The notes: generated by a model from the letters alone, not told the origin. Numbered from the stretch's first letter, positions 7,829 to 17,349 are shown. The stretch is 64,000 bases of DNA from Pelethousia sp034928145 (GCA_034928145.1 JAYFPE010000029.1:4804-68803), one strand, 5' to 3'. Translations and numbers: made by a program.

Positions 7829-8552
7829 GCTAAATAAGCTGGCCCCGTTCTTTGCCGGATGGGAGAAGGCGATGATCCTTTCTTGCCTGCAGGGCCACAT
7901 GGGCTATGCCCTGGCCGACAATGAGGATAACCCTGCCGCAGCCCAGCTTGTCGTGGGCGACTTCTGCTTCTTTGCGGGTGTGCCCAGCAAGGCTTTGGCG
8001 GCCCGGGCGGCCGCGCCAATCATTGTGCCCGGGGATGAGGCTTGGGGAGAGGCGGTCGAAGCCGCCTGGGGCGATGGGGTGGAAAAGGCTCTGCGCTATG
8101 CTGTCAAAAAAGAGCCGACCGCATTCGATACCGAAAAATTAACCGGCTATGCGCAAGCGCTGCCGGAGCCCTACGCCCTGCGGGCCATTGATGCGGAACT
8201 TTACGGCCTGGCCCTGCAAGAAGATTGGTCTAAAGACCTTTGCTCGCAATTTGCCGATTATGCCGATTACCGGTCAAGGGGGCTGGGCGTTGCCGTGCTC
8301 TACGGGGATCAGTTGGTTTCCGGCGCATCCTCCTATGCCGTGTATAACGGCGGTATCGAGATCGAGATCGATAGCAAAGGGGCGTTCCGGGGCCGGGGTT
8401 TGGCCACGGCCTGCGGCGCCGGGCTTATCCTGGAATGTCTGCGGCGCGGCCTCTACCCGGGCTGGGATGCGCACGATCTGCGCTCCATGGCCCTGGCGGA
8501 AAAACTGGGCTACCGCCTGGATTATTCCTATACGGTCTACATAAAAAGATAG
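7821..8552 (+). CDS. GNAT acetyltransferase, ZmaR-like family
   Basis: 243 residues starting at a TTG at 7821. The sequence fits the two-part GNAT_acetyltran family (zwittermicin A resistance ZmaR-like): N-terminal LAPFFAGWEKAMILSCLQGHMGYALADNEDNPAAAQLVVGDFCFFAG, then a C-terminal GNAT half with ASSYAVYNGGIEIEIDSKGAFRGRGLATACGAGLILECL and the end LRSMALAEKLGYRLDYSYTVY. The start fits the usual length of the family, so no missing N-terminus is needed. The substrate is unknown. It lies 38 bp before a nucleoside-deaminase-type gene and may share its transcript. Confidence 0.87.
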   Translation: MVKLNKLAPFFAGWEKAMILSCLQGHMGYALADNEDNPAAAQLVVGDFCFFAGVPSKALAARAAAPIIVPGDEAWGEAVEAAWGDGVEKALRYAVKKEPTAFDTEKLTGYAQALPEPYALRAIDAELYGLALQEDWSKDLCSQFADYADYRSRGLGVAVLYGDQLVSGASSYAVYNGGIEIEIDSKGAFRGRGLATACGAGLILECLRRGLYPGWDAHDLRSMALAEKLGYRLDYSYTVYIKR

Positions 8553-8590
8553 CGCGCCCGAGGGGTTAGCGATCAAGATGGAGGTAAGCT

Positions 8591-9082
8591 ATGCAAGCAG
8601 AGAAAATATGGGACGAAACGCGCGACGAAGCCTTTATGCGCCAGGCCCTGCGCCTTTCCGAGGCTGCCGTGGCGCACGGCAACGAGCCGTTTGGCGCGGT
8701 GCTGGTCAAGGATGGGGAAATCGTATATACCAACGAAAACCAAATCTATTCGGCCACAGATCCTACCTTCCACGCGGAGGCGGGCTTGTTGCGGCGCTTC
8801 TTTCAAGAAACGCAGATAACGGATTTGCGGGAGTATACCCTATATTCCAGCTGCGAGCCCTGCTTTATGTGCTGCGGGGCCATGGTTTGGGCCAAGCTGG
8901 GGCGGCTGGTCTATGGGGCAAGCGATATCGACCTATGCGCCCTGCTGGGAGAGCAAGGCAGCGCCTGCTGCGAGCTGGTTTTCGGCCATTCGGGCTGGAA
9001 GCCGGTTGTGCGCGGCGGCGTGCTTCGAGAGGAAAGCCTGCGTATTCTGGCCGGTTATTTTGGGGCGCACGCCAAAGGCTGA
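8591..9082 (+). CDS. Zinc nucleoside/cytidine deaminase family protein
   Basis: 163 residues, GGAGG 6 nt before the ATG. It has the two zinc motifs of the cytidine/deoxycytidylate deaminase fold: HAE at residues 61-63 (with the proton-shuttle Glu) and PCxxC at 90-94 (SSCEPCFMCCGAM). NEPFGAVLV near residue 31 is typical of guanine deaminase or TadA-like enzymes. The C-terminal part (LCALLGEQGSACCELVFGH) differs from TadA, so a free base or nucleoside is a likelier substrate than tRNA. It probably hydrolyses an amino group from a purine or pyrimidine in the cytoplasm, but the exact substrate is open. Confidence 0.87.
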   Translation: MQAEKIWDETRDEAFMRQALRLSEAAVAHGNEPFGAVLVKDGEIVYTNENQIYSATDPTFHAEAGLLRRFFQETQITDLREYTLYSSCEPCFMCCGAMVWAKLGRLVYGASDIDLCALLGEQGSACCELVFGHSGWKPVVRGGVLREESLRILAGYFGAHAKG

Positions 9083-9178
9083 GGCGCTGCCATGCAGGGC
9101 GTAGGGCCTATCCTGCGTATCATGAATGCAGTGGCCGCGTGGGTGGCCGGAAAATTGAATGTAGTTAGGGAAGCGCAT

Positions 9179-9865
9179 ATGCCGGAAAAGACAACGCCGC
9201 GAATCAAGATCCAGCCAAACGGGCCCTATATTGTTACGGGCAACGTGCCGCTATATGAACTGATCATCGAACCCAAGGGCAAGGGATATGTTTACCGCCA
9301 GGGCCGGGCGTTCCCCAGGCGGGAGCAATATGCCCTCTGCCGCTGCGGCCAATCGGCTAATATGCCTTTTTGTGATGGCGCGCATATAGCCTGCGCCTTT
9401 CGCGGCGGCGAGCGGGCCAGCCGCAAACCCTACCGCACGCAAGCGGTAACCTACCACGGCCCAGGTATCGACCTGACGGATGTGGAAGAGCTTTGCGCTT
9501 TCGCGCGCTTTTGCCACGCGGAGGAAGGCAACGTATGGGAACTGACGCTGCGCTCCGCAGACCCGCACTTAAAGGAGATGGCTATCAAAACGGCTGTGGA
9601 GTGCCCGGCCGGCCGCCTTGTCGCCTGGGATAAGGAAACGGGGGAGGCCATCGAGCCTAGCTACGAGCCCTCCATCGTGCTCCTGCAGGATCCGGAGCGG
9701 AATTGCAGCGGCCCCCTGTGGGTGCGGGGCGGCATCCAAATCGAAGGGGCGGACGGCTATGCATACGAGGTGCGCAACCGCGTGACCCTGTGCCGCTGCG
9801 GCAGGTCCCGCAACATGCCATTTTGTGACGCCGCGCACGTATCTTGGGGATTTAAGGATCAATAG
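9179..9865 (+). CDS. Double CDGSH iron-sulfur domain protein
   Basis: 228 residues from the ATG at 9179 (TTAGGGA about 8 nt upstream); the open frame reaches 9092 but lacks a site there. Two CDGSH-type 2Fe-2S motifs are present: CRCGQSANMPFCDGAH near residue 54 and CRCGRSRNMPFCDAAH near residue 208. Each gives three Cys and one His ligand. Between them is an about 110-residue segment with ELCAFARFCHAEEGNVWEL and VECPAGRLVAWDKETGEAIEP, which resembles the partner domain seen in microbial double-CDGSH proteins. Probably a cytosolic electron-transfer or redox-sensing protein. The real function of this family is not settled. It follows the deaminase gene by 97 bp. Confidence 0.88.
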   Translation: MPEKTTPRIKIQPNGPYIVTGNVPLYELIIEPKGKGYVYRQGRAFPRREQYALCRCGQSANMPFCDGAHIACAFRGGERASRKPYRTQAVTYHGPGIDLTDVEELCAFARFCHAEEGNVWELTLRSADPHLKEMAIKTAVECPAGRLVAWDKETGEAIEPSYEPSIVLLQDPERNCSGPLWVRGGIQIEGADGYAYEVRNRVTLCRCGRSRNMPFCDAAHVSWGFKDQ

Positions 9866-9940
9866 CGGGCTGAAAGATCCAAAATAACCAGGGCCGAAGG
9901 GTCAACTTGAATAGAGGATATCGAATTTGCTTCAAATCAA

Positions 9941-9969
9941 CACGGGGAACGGCTTTGCCGTTCCCCGTG
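9941..9969. terminator. Hairpin between convergent genes, probable bidirectional terminator
   Basis: A perfect 13-bp stem (9941-9953 with 9957-9969) around a ttt loop, between the CDGSH gene and the leftward GAPDH-like gene. The flanks are only moderately T-rich (cttgtg on plus; ttgatttg on minus). Confidence 0.7.
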
Positions 9970-9994
9970 CTTGTGTGCACTCCTTTCGGGGCGG

Positions 9995-11218
9995 CTAAAT
10001 CAGGTTTTTATCCACATACTTGGCCAGCTTGCCCATGCAGTTCACATAGCAGCCGAATTCGTTATCATACCAGCCGAAAATCTTGGCGTGGGTTACGGGG
10101 ATGTTTTGCTCCGCAGCCGCGTCCAGGGAAAGGGAGCCGGTACGGGTGTGGCTTTCCCTGCCTTCGATAACAACTGCGGCCCGGCAGCCCGCCAGATCGG
10201 CGGAAACGTTTTGCCGCTCGCTGTAAATGAGCAGGTCTTTTTGCGGGCCCGCGGCGGCCTTGCGGTAGATGTCATTGATAAAATCCCGCGTGATGACCGG
10301 CGTGCCGCCGGCATCGAAAACAGTGCGGAAGGTGAGGCTCAGGGAGATCAGAGAGACCGTGCTGGCGGGCACCTGAATGGAATCGGCCATAAAACCTACC
10401 CGCTTGATGCCAGGGATAATCTCCTCCAGCGCGATGGCGGCGTCCGTAGCGGTGGGGATCAGGTTGTTGAACACGGCGCGGTTGCGGCGCAGATCTTTGC
10501 TGCCGGCCCCGGGCGGCGCATCCAAAATGCCCTGGCTGTTAGCGGCGGCGTGCACGGTGGTCATGGAGGCGGTGATGATATCGGCGGTCTCCCTGGTATC
10601 GACCAGCGGTTTTACCATGTGCGTGAGGCCCGTAGTGGTGCAGCTGGCCGCGGAGATGATGTTATGCCGCAAAGGGTCATAGCCCGCGTGGTTGATGCCA
10701 TAGACGAAGGTGGCGCAATCTGCGGGCAGGGGGTGGCCCACATCGGCGGTTTTAAAGGGAGCGCTGAGGATCACCTTCTCCGCGCCCGCCTCCAAATGGC
10801 CGCGCAGGCTGCCCTTGCTATAACCGGCCGGGCGGGTGGGGTCTAAAAAAGCGCCGGTGCAATCGATCACGAGGCGCACGCCCGCCTGCGCCCAGCCGAT
10901 ATCCCGGGGGTTGCGCGCGCTGGTCAGCAGCTGCACGGGCAGGCCGCAAAGCTCGATGCGGGCCTCTGCGCGATTGATGACCCTGGCCTCGCAGCTTTGG
11001 CCCGTATATCCGTAGAGGAAGCGATCCAGCGTGCCATAGGTGGAATCCGTAGTCAGGTAGGCAATGGCGTCTTCCAGGCTTCGGCCCAGTTCCCGGCCCG
11101 CGTTGATCACGATGCCGTCGTAATATTTCTGCTGGAGGTTATTCCATAGCGTAAGCTTGCCTATGCGGCCGATGCCGTTGATCCCCAAGATGCGCCGGCC
11201 TTCTGTTTTAAGTTCCAA
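9995..11218 (-). CDS. Glyceraldehyde-3-phosphate dehydrogenase-like protein, extended form
   Basis: 407 residues, about 70 longer than ordinary GAPDH. It starts at TTG with GAGGAGG upstream. An NAD-binding start (ILGINGIGRIGKLTLW), the catalytic Cys in SAASCTTTGL, a His in TTVHAAANSQGILD, the phosphate-binding Arg in DLRRNRAVFNNLIPTATDAA and the C-terminal YDNEFGCYVNCMGKL are all present. Extra sequence near residues 45-95 makes it a divergent branch rather than housekeeping GapA. It is followed on the other side by a giant PEP/pyruvate-binding protein 33 bp upstream in the same direction, so the two form an operon. A link to lower glycolysis or its control is plausible, but the substrate and cofactor preference are uncertain. 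Confidence 0.85.
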   Translation of the reverse strand: MELKTEGRRILGINGIGRIGKLTLWNNLQQKYYDGIVINAGRELGRSLEDAIAYLTTDSTYGTLDRFLYGYTGQSCEARVINRAEARIELCGLPVQLLTSARNPRDIGWAQAGVRLVIDCTGAFLDPTRPAGYSKGSLRGHLEAGAEKVILSAPFKTADVGHPLPADCATFVYGINHAGYDPLRHNIISAASCTTTGLTHMVKPLVDTRETADIITASMTTVHAAANSQGILDAPPGAGSKDLRRNRAVFNNLIPTATDAAIALEEIIPGIKRVGFMADSIQVPASTVSLISLSLTFRTVFDAGGTPVITRDFINDIYRKAAAGPQKDLLIYSERQNVSADLAGCRAAVVIEGRESHTRTGSLSLDAAAEQNIPVTHAKIFGWYDNEFGCYVNCMGKLAKYVDKNLI

Positions 11219-11251
11219 AAGATGCTCCTCCTCTGATGGGCAATTAGATGA

Positions 11252-14200
11252 TCATGATTCCAGAACCGCATAGCTGCCGGCAAAGATACTGCCTGTGTCC
11301 CCGTCGATGGATAGGGGGTCGCCGGGGCGGAAGGCGCAGCCGTTGATAAGGCAAACCTTTTCAGCCTCCTTCACCTGCATACCTTCGCACTTGACGATGC
11401 AGACCTTGCTAAGGCTCACGGCTGTAACGGCGGCATGGGAGGTAGCTCCGCCCTTGGCGGTGATCAGGCCGTCGCATACGAAGAGCATGGGGATATCGTC
11501 GGGCACGGTATCGGGCCGTACGAGGATGATATGGGCATTGGGCGAATCTGCCCGGATGCGCTCCATATCCCTCATGTCAAAGGCCACAAGGCCCGAGAGC
11601 GGGCCTCCGCTTACGCCGATGCCGTGGCCTACCGGCCGCATCTCCTGCGGTGGGGCCGTAAAGCGCCGGCGGGCCTTCTGGCTGCCGACGTTTTGGTTGC
11701 GCGTTTGCAGGATGTAGACGCCCTTGGGCAGATCGGAATCGAAGGTAAATTCGATCTCCTGGTGTACGAAGCCGTGCTGCTCGATAAGCTGTTTGGCATA
11801 TTTGTGCAGGGTTTGATAAACCTGCGGGAAGGCGGATTCCAGGGAAAGCGGCCCGTAATATTGCTTTTTGCGCTGGGCTTCTGAAATGGGCAGGGTATTT
11901 ACCAGGCCGGCGACCACATCCTCCCCTTGGCTACAAACGGCGAAATCCCCGTAAAGATCGATGCTCGAATAATCCTTAAGGGGGCTGCTGGTAAAGACCA
12001 CACCCGTACCTGAGCGCTCGGACAGGTTGCCCAGGATCATCTTTTGTACCAGCACGGCTGTGCCCCATTCGTTGGCGATCTGCATATGATCGCGGAAGGT
12101 GACGGAGCTTTCGGAAGACCAGGAATCCAGCACGGAGCGGATAGCCAGCTTGAGTTGCGCCATGGGCGAAGGCTCTATATTGATAGTATGATCGAGGACG
12201 GCCTTTTTATAATCATAGGCGATGCGCCGCATCTGCCGGTTGGAAAATTGTATCTTCAGCTCCAGGCCGAGCCGCTCCTTGTGCTCGGCCATGATGCGGT
12301 CGAACACATCCCGCTCCATGCCAAAAGCCATGCCCCAGCTCTGCAAAAAGCGGCGGTAGCAATCCCAGGCGGTCCAGGCGAATTTTTCGCGACAGCCCCA
12401 GGCCTCGGTGATTTCGTCGTTCATGCCCACGTTCAAAAAGGTCTTCATCGCCCCGGGGAAAGAGATAAAGGAGCCTGAACGCACGGAGAAGAAGAGGGGG
12501 TTGTTGGGGTCGCCAAAGGCTTTGCCTGTTTGCCGCTCCACCACAGCGATGTGTTGCTCGATGGCTGCCATAAAATCCTGGTGCATATAGGGATGGCCAA
12601 ACAGCGGCTCGATATGGCGGAAGGCCTCGGTGGTAATCACAAAGCCCGGCGGCACCGGGAAGCCCAGGAAGGAGAGCTTTTTAAGGAAGAAGGCCTTTGC
12701 GCCGAGAAAGATGGGGTTATCCACCTTTTCCGTGCTGTGGGAAAGCAGGCTGAAGGTGAGATCCGGATCATAGGTGAGCATATTCTCGATAAAGCTGTCG
12801 GAATAGTTATCCAGCATGTTGCGCAATATGCCGATGGTGCCCGCGATGAACAGATCCAGCTCCTGCACCAAAAAGGCGGAGGAGAGGATATCCCGAAAGA
12901 ATTTCTCCCGCTCCATCTGGATGCGTTCACGGGTGTGCTCCTCGGGCGGCACGCGCTGCTCCAACAGCACCTGCGGGATGATGATCTCCAGGGGTCTCTC
13001 GTATACATTGAGGAAATAGCCCTTGATGATCTGGCTTACATCCTGCCCCAAGAACTGGAAGATGTTGATATATTGGCTGAGTGAAAAGCTGGGGGAAGAA
13101 AGGCTGAATTTAAACATCTCCAGATGGGAATCGAAGCTTTGGTCATAAATCCCATCCAGTGAAAGTCCTTCTTTAAACAAAAGGAGCACCTCGTAGATAT
13201 GCCGTAATGTTTTGGCTGTGAGGTATTCGTGGGAGAAGGATTCCAATATTTGCGCCATCAACTGGGAAACCACCCGTTCCAGGCGATACATCAGGCCCAG
13301 GGATTCGAACTTCGGCTCCTTATACTGGCCGTAGGTGGAGGGAATGCCGGCGGCGATATGGCGCTTATACTGGATGTTCTCAAAGGCCTCGCTCTGATGC
13401 GGGTCGAGAATGACGCCCTTGAGATGGTTCATCATCCGGTAGAGCAGGGCGATGGCCTCCTCGCCGCGGCCACCCTCCAGAGCATTTCCCAAATTTGCCA
13501 GGTCGCCCTTTGAAAAAAAACGCGCCTTTTCCACCAGGGCCACCACATTTTCCGTTTCAAAGGAGTATTTCTCCAGCAAGAGGCCATGGATATGAATGAT
13601 GTCGATCACCTTATTGAGGTGTATATCCGGGGCTGGGAAGCTGGTTTGCACCCTACGCTTAAGGGCTTCGATATTGAGCGCCAGCAGCGCATCCAAGCTG
13701 AGGCCCAGGCCCTCGCAGAGGGTGTGCAGGGCATCTCGGGCTTTGGCATGCCATTCGTGGTCGTCCTCCAGGGAATCGTAGAGCCCATCCGGCAAAAGAC
13801 CCTTGAGGGGCGACTTATCGCCATCGTACCAATAGCCGATGATGCGCCGCGTAAGATCCACATTGGTGTTGTTGCTCTCTACGTGAATTTGCACGCGCAG
13901 GAAGTGGATTAGCCGGTCCTTTCGCAGGGAGAGGCCGTCGATGGCGGTGGTGACTTCCCGAAGGGTCCCTTCCGCACCGATATCCTGAAAGAACACGGGG
14001 AAGATGCGCGTGAGCTGCTTGATCTCGCGATAAACCGGGGCGATGGAGGAATTGAGCAGCTTGGTCACATCCCGCTGGAAAAGATCCGTATCGGAAATAT
14101 AGATGCCGCCCAGCTTTAGCTCCGCGATCAGGGCGTTGAGCAGCTCCCGCGTGGCAGAGGGATCCTTTTCGACCAGCTCGAGAAAAACGCGGATGTTCTG

Positions 14201-15337
14201 CACGTGGTTAGGGTTGAATTGCACCTGCCAATCGCTGGTAAGCGTGCGGTCGCCCGGGTAGCTGAAGCCGAATTGCACCAGGCTGTTGATAAAATACGAA
14301 ATGCTCGATTTATGCCGTGAACCAATCACCTCGCGGCCCAATGTGGCGATGCAGTCAAGCACCGTGCGGGTATGCGCGGCTTTTAGATCCTGCAATTCCC
14401 AGAGGATGTCGTCGAGGAAGCCCGGGATATCCTCGGTTTCCAGCTCCCGAAAGACCGTGCGCAGGCTGCGGTTGATATCGTAGAGCAGGTGGTCGTAAAG
14501 CTTGGACATGCCCGGCAGGTGTAGCAAATAATAGAGGTAATGGATGGTTTCCAGGCTGGATGTAAACTCCTTGGTAAAGCTGCGGAAATAGTTGGAGATG
14601 TCGTTGTAGAACATTACATGCCGCAGATCTTCCCAGGTTTTTGCCCGTTGCCGCTCGGCCCTTAGGTGCGCAAAGAAGGGGCTGCCGATCTCCCGTATCT
14701 TTTCCTCGTCCATCACGGTGAAAAGGTGGCGCCGGGAGGCGAACCATTCCTCAGCCTTGGCGGTTTCTTCCCAGTAGTCGAAGCAACGATCCAAGAGGTC
14801 GGCTGTGAGGTGCAAAACGAGGCTAGTAAAGGCATCGCGGAGCGCCAGATCGTCAAAGCAGGTTTTAAAATAGCCTGAATTGCGGATGTAAAGGCGTTCG
14901 TTTTGGCACAGATCCCCTTCGATGATGGAAAAGCAGCGGAAGATAACGGCCTCGGGAAATGTATCCTGGCCGGAGAGCCGATCCATGAATTTGATAAGGG
15001 TGGTGATAAGCCGCTCACGGTCTGCTTCCGCTTTAACGGAGGCAAAGAGGATCTCGAAGATATCGACGAACACATCCAGCGCGGCGGGTGCGTCAGTCAA
15101 GGAATTGTAAAACCAGAAATCCTCCAAGCAGATACTGTGCAGCAATTCGATCACATGGCGGTCATTGCGAAATTTATGGTTAAGTTCGATCAAGAATTCC
15201 TTAGTACGCTTATGGATCGCCCAAGTAGAGCTTGAAAGCGCGCCAAACCATTTTTGCCTTGGCGGTATCTCCTCGACCTGATCCAGCGTGCGCGACAGAT
15301 TGGCTTCCAAGGCCTTGGATAAAAGGATGTTTCCCAT
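11252..15337 (-). CDS. Large PEP/pyruvate-binding (PPDK/PEP-synthase-like) protein with unknown N-terminal half
   Basis: 1361 residues from the ATG at 15337, which has GGAG about 8 nt upstream; the frame is open to 15397 without a site. Residues 1 to about 870 are a long, mainly helical region I do not recognise. From about 875 comes a pyruvate phosphate dikinase-type ATP-grasp domain (NPIFLGAKAFFLKKLSFLGFPVPPGF, then FFSVRSGSFISFPGAMKTFLNVG, and PKGVYILQTRNQN). A swivelling domain follows, with the phospho-histidine motif TAKGGATSHAA near residue 1301. The PEP-binding TIM barrel that ends true PPDK/PEP synthase is missing. It may transfer phosphate from ATP to its own histidine and on to a partner, or act as a sensor. 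It heads an operon with the GAPDH-like gene. Confidence 0.88.
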   Translation of the reverse strand: MGNILLSKALEANLSRTLDQVEEIPPRQKWFGALSSSTWAIHKRTKEFLIELNHKFRNDRHVIELLHSICLEDFWFYNSLTDAPAALDVFVDIFEILFASVKAEADRERLITTLIKFMDRLSGQDTFPEAVIFRCFSIIEGDLCQNERLYIRNSGYFKTCFDDLALRDAFTSLVLHLTADLLDRCFDYWEETAKAEEWFASRRHLFTVMDEEKIREIGSPFFAHLRAERQRAKTWEDLRHVMFYNDISNYFRSFTKEFTSSLETIHYLYYLLHLPGMSKLYDHLLYDINRSLRTVFRELETEDIPGFLDDILWELQDLKAAHTRTVLDCIATLGREVIGSRHKSSISYFINSLVQFGFSYPGDRTLTSDWQVQFNPNHVQNIRVFLELVEKDPSATRELLNALIAELKLGGIYISDTDLFQRDVTKLLNSSIAPVYREIKQLTRIFPVFFQDIGAEGTLREVTTAIDGLSLRKDRLIHFLRVQIHVESNNTNVDLTRRIIGYWYDGDKSPLKGLLPDGLYDSLEDDHEWHAKARDALHTLCEGLGLSLDALLALNIEALKRRVQTSFPAPDIHLNKVIDIIHIHGLLLEKYSFETENVVALVEKARFFSKGDLANLGNALEGGRGEEAIALLYRMMNHLKGVILDPHQSEAFENIQYKRHIAAGIPSTYGQYKEPKFESLGLMYRLERVVSQLMAQILESFSHEYLTAKTLRHIYEVLLLFKEGLSLDGIYDQSFDSHLEMFKFSLSSPSFSLSQYINIFQFLGQDVSQIIKGYFLNVYERPLEIIIPQVLLEQRVPPEEHTRERIQMEREKFFRDILSSAFLVQELDLFIAGTIGILRNMLDNYSDSFIENMLTYDPDLTFSLLSHSTEKVDNPIFLGAKAFFLKKLSFLGFPVPPGFVITTEAFRHIEPLFGHPYMHQDFMAAIEQHIAVVERQTGKAFGDPNNPLFFSVRSGSFISFPGAMKTFLNVGMNDEITEAWGCREKFAWTAWDCYRRFLQSWGMAFGMERDVFDRIMAEHKERLGLELKIQFSNRQMRRIAYDYKKAVLDHTINIEPSPMAQLKLAIRSVLDSWSSESSVTFRDHMQIANEWGTAVLVQKMILGNLSERSGTGVVFTSSPLKDYSSIDLYGDFAVCSQGEDVVAGLVNTLPISEAQRKKQYYGPLSLESAFPQVYQTLHKYAKQLIEQHGFVHQEIEFTFDSDLPKGVYILQTRNQNVGSQKARRRFTAPPQEMRPVGHGIGVSGGPLSGLVAFDMRDMERIRADSPNAHIILVRPDTVPDDIPMLFVCDGLITAKGGATSHAAVTAVSLSKVCIVKCEGMQVKEAEKVCLINGCAFRPGDPLSIDGDTGSIFAGSYAVLES

Positions 15338-15470
15338 GCTCACTCTCCAATAACTCGTTGTCGAGTCCATCATAGCACAGGGGAAAGCAAAATTCACAAA
15401 GACGGCATTATCTCCCGCTTTTCAGCAAATTATCAGCATAGCCGGCGCGATTAGGCAAGGGAAAGGGGCA

Positions 15471-17009
15471 TTAGAGCAGCGGCGAGATCAGCCGCAGGAT
15501 TTCCTCCTCCAGGCGCTTGAAATAGCCGCGCCTGCACTCCGCCGGGGTAATCTGGCGGCATTGCTCCAAAATGGAGAGATAATCCGCCTTGATATCTGCG
15601 AGGCAATCGCATCCGTAGAGCAGGCAGCCGCATTCGAAATGCTGGTAGAGGCTGCGGTAATCCAAATTCACGCTGCCTACGGCCGCTACGGCGTCATCCG
15701 AAACGAAGACCTTGGCATGCATAAAGCCTGGCGTGAATTCATAGATGTGCACCCCCGCGCTGATCAGCTGCGCGTAATAGGAGCGGGAGGCCTTGTGAAC
15801 AAGGGGCTTGTCCGGCACATGCGGGGTGATGATGCGCACGTCCACCCCACTTTTGGCTGCCAAAGTGAGGGCGTTCGTGAGGACGTCATCGATGATAAGG
15901 TAGGGTGTGGAGATGTAAACGTAATTCTGCGCGTATTGGATGATGCGCAGGTATGCGCTCTGGCCCGTGAGCTCCATGTCCATGGGCGTATCCGCATAGG
16001 GCTGGGCGAGGCCGCTGCCGAGGCTCGGGCAGGGGCTGTCCTGCCAAGGATAGAGCATGCGCACGGCGTTGAGATCAATCTCCTCGTGGTAATCCCAAAG
16101 CTGCAAAAAGGCCAGCGTAAAGCTCCAGGCCGCCTTGCCGCGAAGGCAGAGGCCCGCATCCTGCCAATAGCCATGCTTTTCATAGGCGTTGATGTATTCA
16201 TCGGCTAAATTCATGCCGCCCGTGAAGGCCACCTTCCCATCGATCACCAGGATCTTGCGGTGGTCGCGCTGGTTCTGCATGGACGAGAGGAAGGGGCGGA
16301 AGGGGTGGAACTTACGGCAGTGGATGCCTTTCGACTCCAGCGTTTTATCATAATCTGCGGGTAGAGTCAAAAAACACCCTACGTCGTCGTAAATGAGGCG
16401 CACGAGCAGGCCCTCCTGCGCCTTGCGCTCGAGAATGGCCAGCACGGAATTCCACATTTCGCCCTCTTCTATAATGAAGAATTCTAAGAAGATATACTTT
16501 TCCGCTTTCTCTAATTCCGGCAGCAGGCGGGCATAAAAAGCCTGCCCCGGGCTGAGATATTCGCTCTGTGTAGCGCCGTAGGCCGGGTAGCCGCAGGCAT
16601 GGATATAGCGCAGCAGGGGCGCGCGCAGACCGGCCTCTGCGGGATGCGGATCGCCGGAGGCGGCGTTGGGCAGGGCGAATAGGGGGCGTAGGGCCACGCT
16701 GCGGCTGCTAAGAAGCCGGCCCACGTATTTGGTGCCGCTTTGGAAGCTGCAAAGCAGGTAAAACAGCCCGCCGAACAGGGGCGTGAGCAGGATCAAAAAC
16801 ACCCAGCTCAGCTTGGCGTTCGGCTCCCCTGGCTTGCCGATGATATAGAGCGCCACGCTTAGGCTCATCAGCGAGAGCAATGCCTGCAAAACCTCGGAAG
16901 CGCTGCTGGTGCTGTGGATAAAATAGACCAAAACAGCCGCCTGAGCGATGATCAAAATCGCTACAAACAGCCTCCGACGAATCAATGCCCGCTTCCAGCC
17001 CTGCTTCAT
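15471..17009 (-). CDS. cls: Cardiolipin synthase (phospholipase D family)
   Basis: 512 residues from the ATG at 17009, with AGGAG about 12 nt upstream. An in-frame ATG at 17048 overlaps a TATAAT-like -10 (17047-17052, minus strand), so it would precede the transcript start. Two N-terminal membrane helices (LFVAILIIAQAAVLVYFIHS and ALLSLMSLSVALYIIG) and another near WVFLILLTPLFGGLFYLL are followed by two PLD domains. The HKD motifs are visible: HRKILVIDG with GGMNLADEY, and HAKVFVSDD with GSVNLDYRS. It joins two phosphatidylglycerols into cardiolipin at the membrane. Single gene. Confidence 0.94.
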   Translation of the reverse strand: MKQGWKRALIRRRLFVAILIIAQAAVLVYFIHSTSSASEVLQALLSLMSLSVALYIIGKPGEPNAKLSWVFLILLTPLFGGLFYLLCSFQSGTKYVGRLLSSRSVALRPLFALPNAASGDPHPAEAGLRAPLLRYIHACGYPAYGATQSEYLSPGQAFYARLLPELEKAEKYIFLEFFIIEEGEMWNSVLAILERKAQEGLLVRLIYDDVGCFLTLPADYDKTLESKGIHCRKFHPFRPFLSSMQNQRDHRKILVIDGKVAFTGGMNLADEYINAYEKHGYWQDAGLCLRGKAAWSFTLAFLQLWDYHEEIDLNAVRMLYPWQDSPCPSLGSGLAQPYADTPMDMELTGQSAYLRIIQYAQNYVYISTPYLIIDDVLTNALTLAAKSGVDVRIITPHVPDKPLVHKASRSYYAQLISAGVHIYEFTPGFMHAKVFVSDDAVAAVGSVNLDYRSLYQHFECGCLLYGCDCLADIKADYLSILEQCRQITPAECRRGYFKRLEEEILRLISPLL

Positions 17010-17091
17010 ATCGACGCGGCTTCTCCTATTACCCAAGGGTATTATCATTATATCAAATTAGGTAAATTATGCATAGCGCGCGCTTTTATGC

Positions 17092-17120
17092 TTGACAACA
17101 TACGTGCAAAATGATAAGAT
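17092..17120 (+). promoter_or_regulatory. Promoter of the tRNA-Pro gene
   Basis: Perfect TTGACA at 17092-17097, a 17-nt spacer and TAAGAT at 17115-17120; the tRNA begins 22 nt further on. Confidence 0.85.
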
Positions 17121-17142
17121 AAATTTCGTTCGAGACAATAAT

Positions 17143-17219
17143 CTGGGTGTGGCGCAGTTTGGTAGCGTGCTTGAATGGGGTTCAAGAGGCCGGAGGTTCA
17201 AATCCTCTCACCCAGACCA
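17143..17219 (+). tRNA. tRNA-Pro (anticodon GGG)
   Basis: Folds as a full cloverleaf: a 7-bp acceptor stem (CTGGGTG with CACCCAG), a D-arm with GCGC/GCGT, an anticodon stem CTTGA/TCAAG around the loop ATGGGGT, a T-arm GGAGG-TTCAAAT-CCTCT, discriminator A and an encoded CCA at 17217-17219. Loop positions 34-36 read GGG, so it decodes CCC and CCU proline codons. It is monocistronic, with its own promoter and terminator. Confidence 0.95.
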
Positions 17220-17221
17220 GC

Positions 17222-17262
17222 AAAAGTCCTAAATCCCTAGGGATTTAGGACTTTTCGTTTTC
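17222..17262 (+). terminator. Terminator of tRNA-Pro
   Basis: Positions 17222-17255 are a perfect 34-nt palindrome beginning aaaa and ending tttt, followed by cgttttc. Confidence 0.92.
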
Positions 17263-17349
17263 TCCGGCTCTTTGCATTTGTTTGCCAATGTGCTAGCGGC
17301 ATGCGGAGAAGGGCTATACAATCAAGATAGAAAGAATGAACGCCTATAG

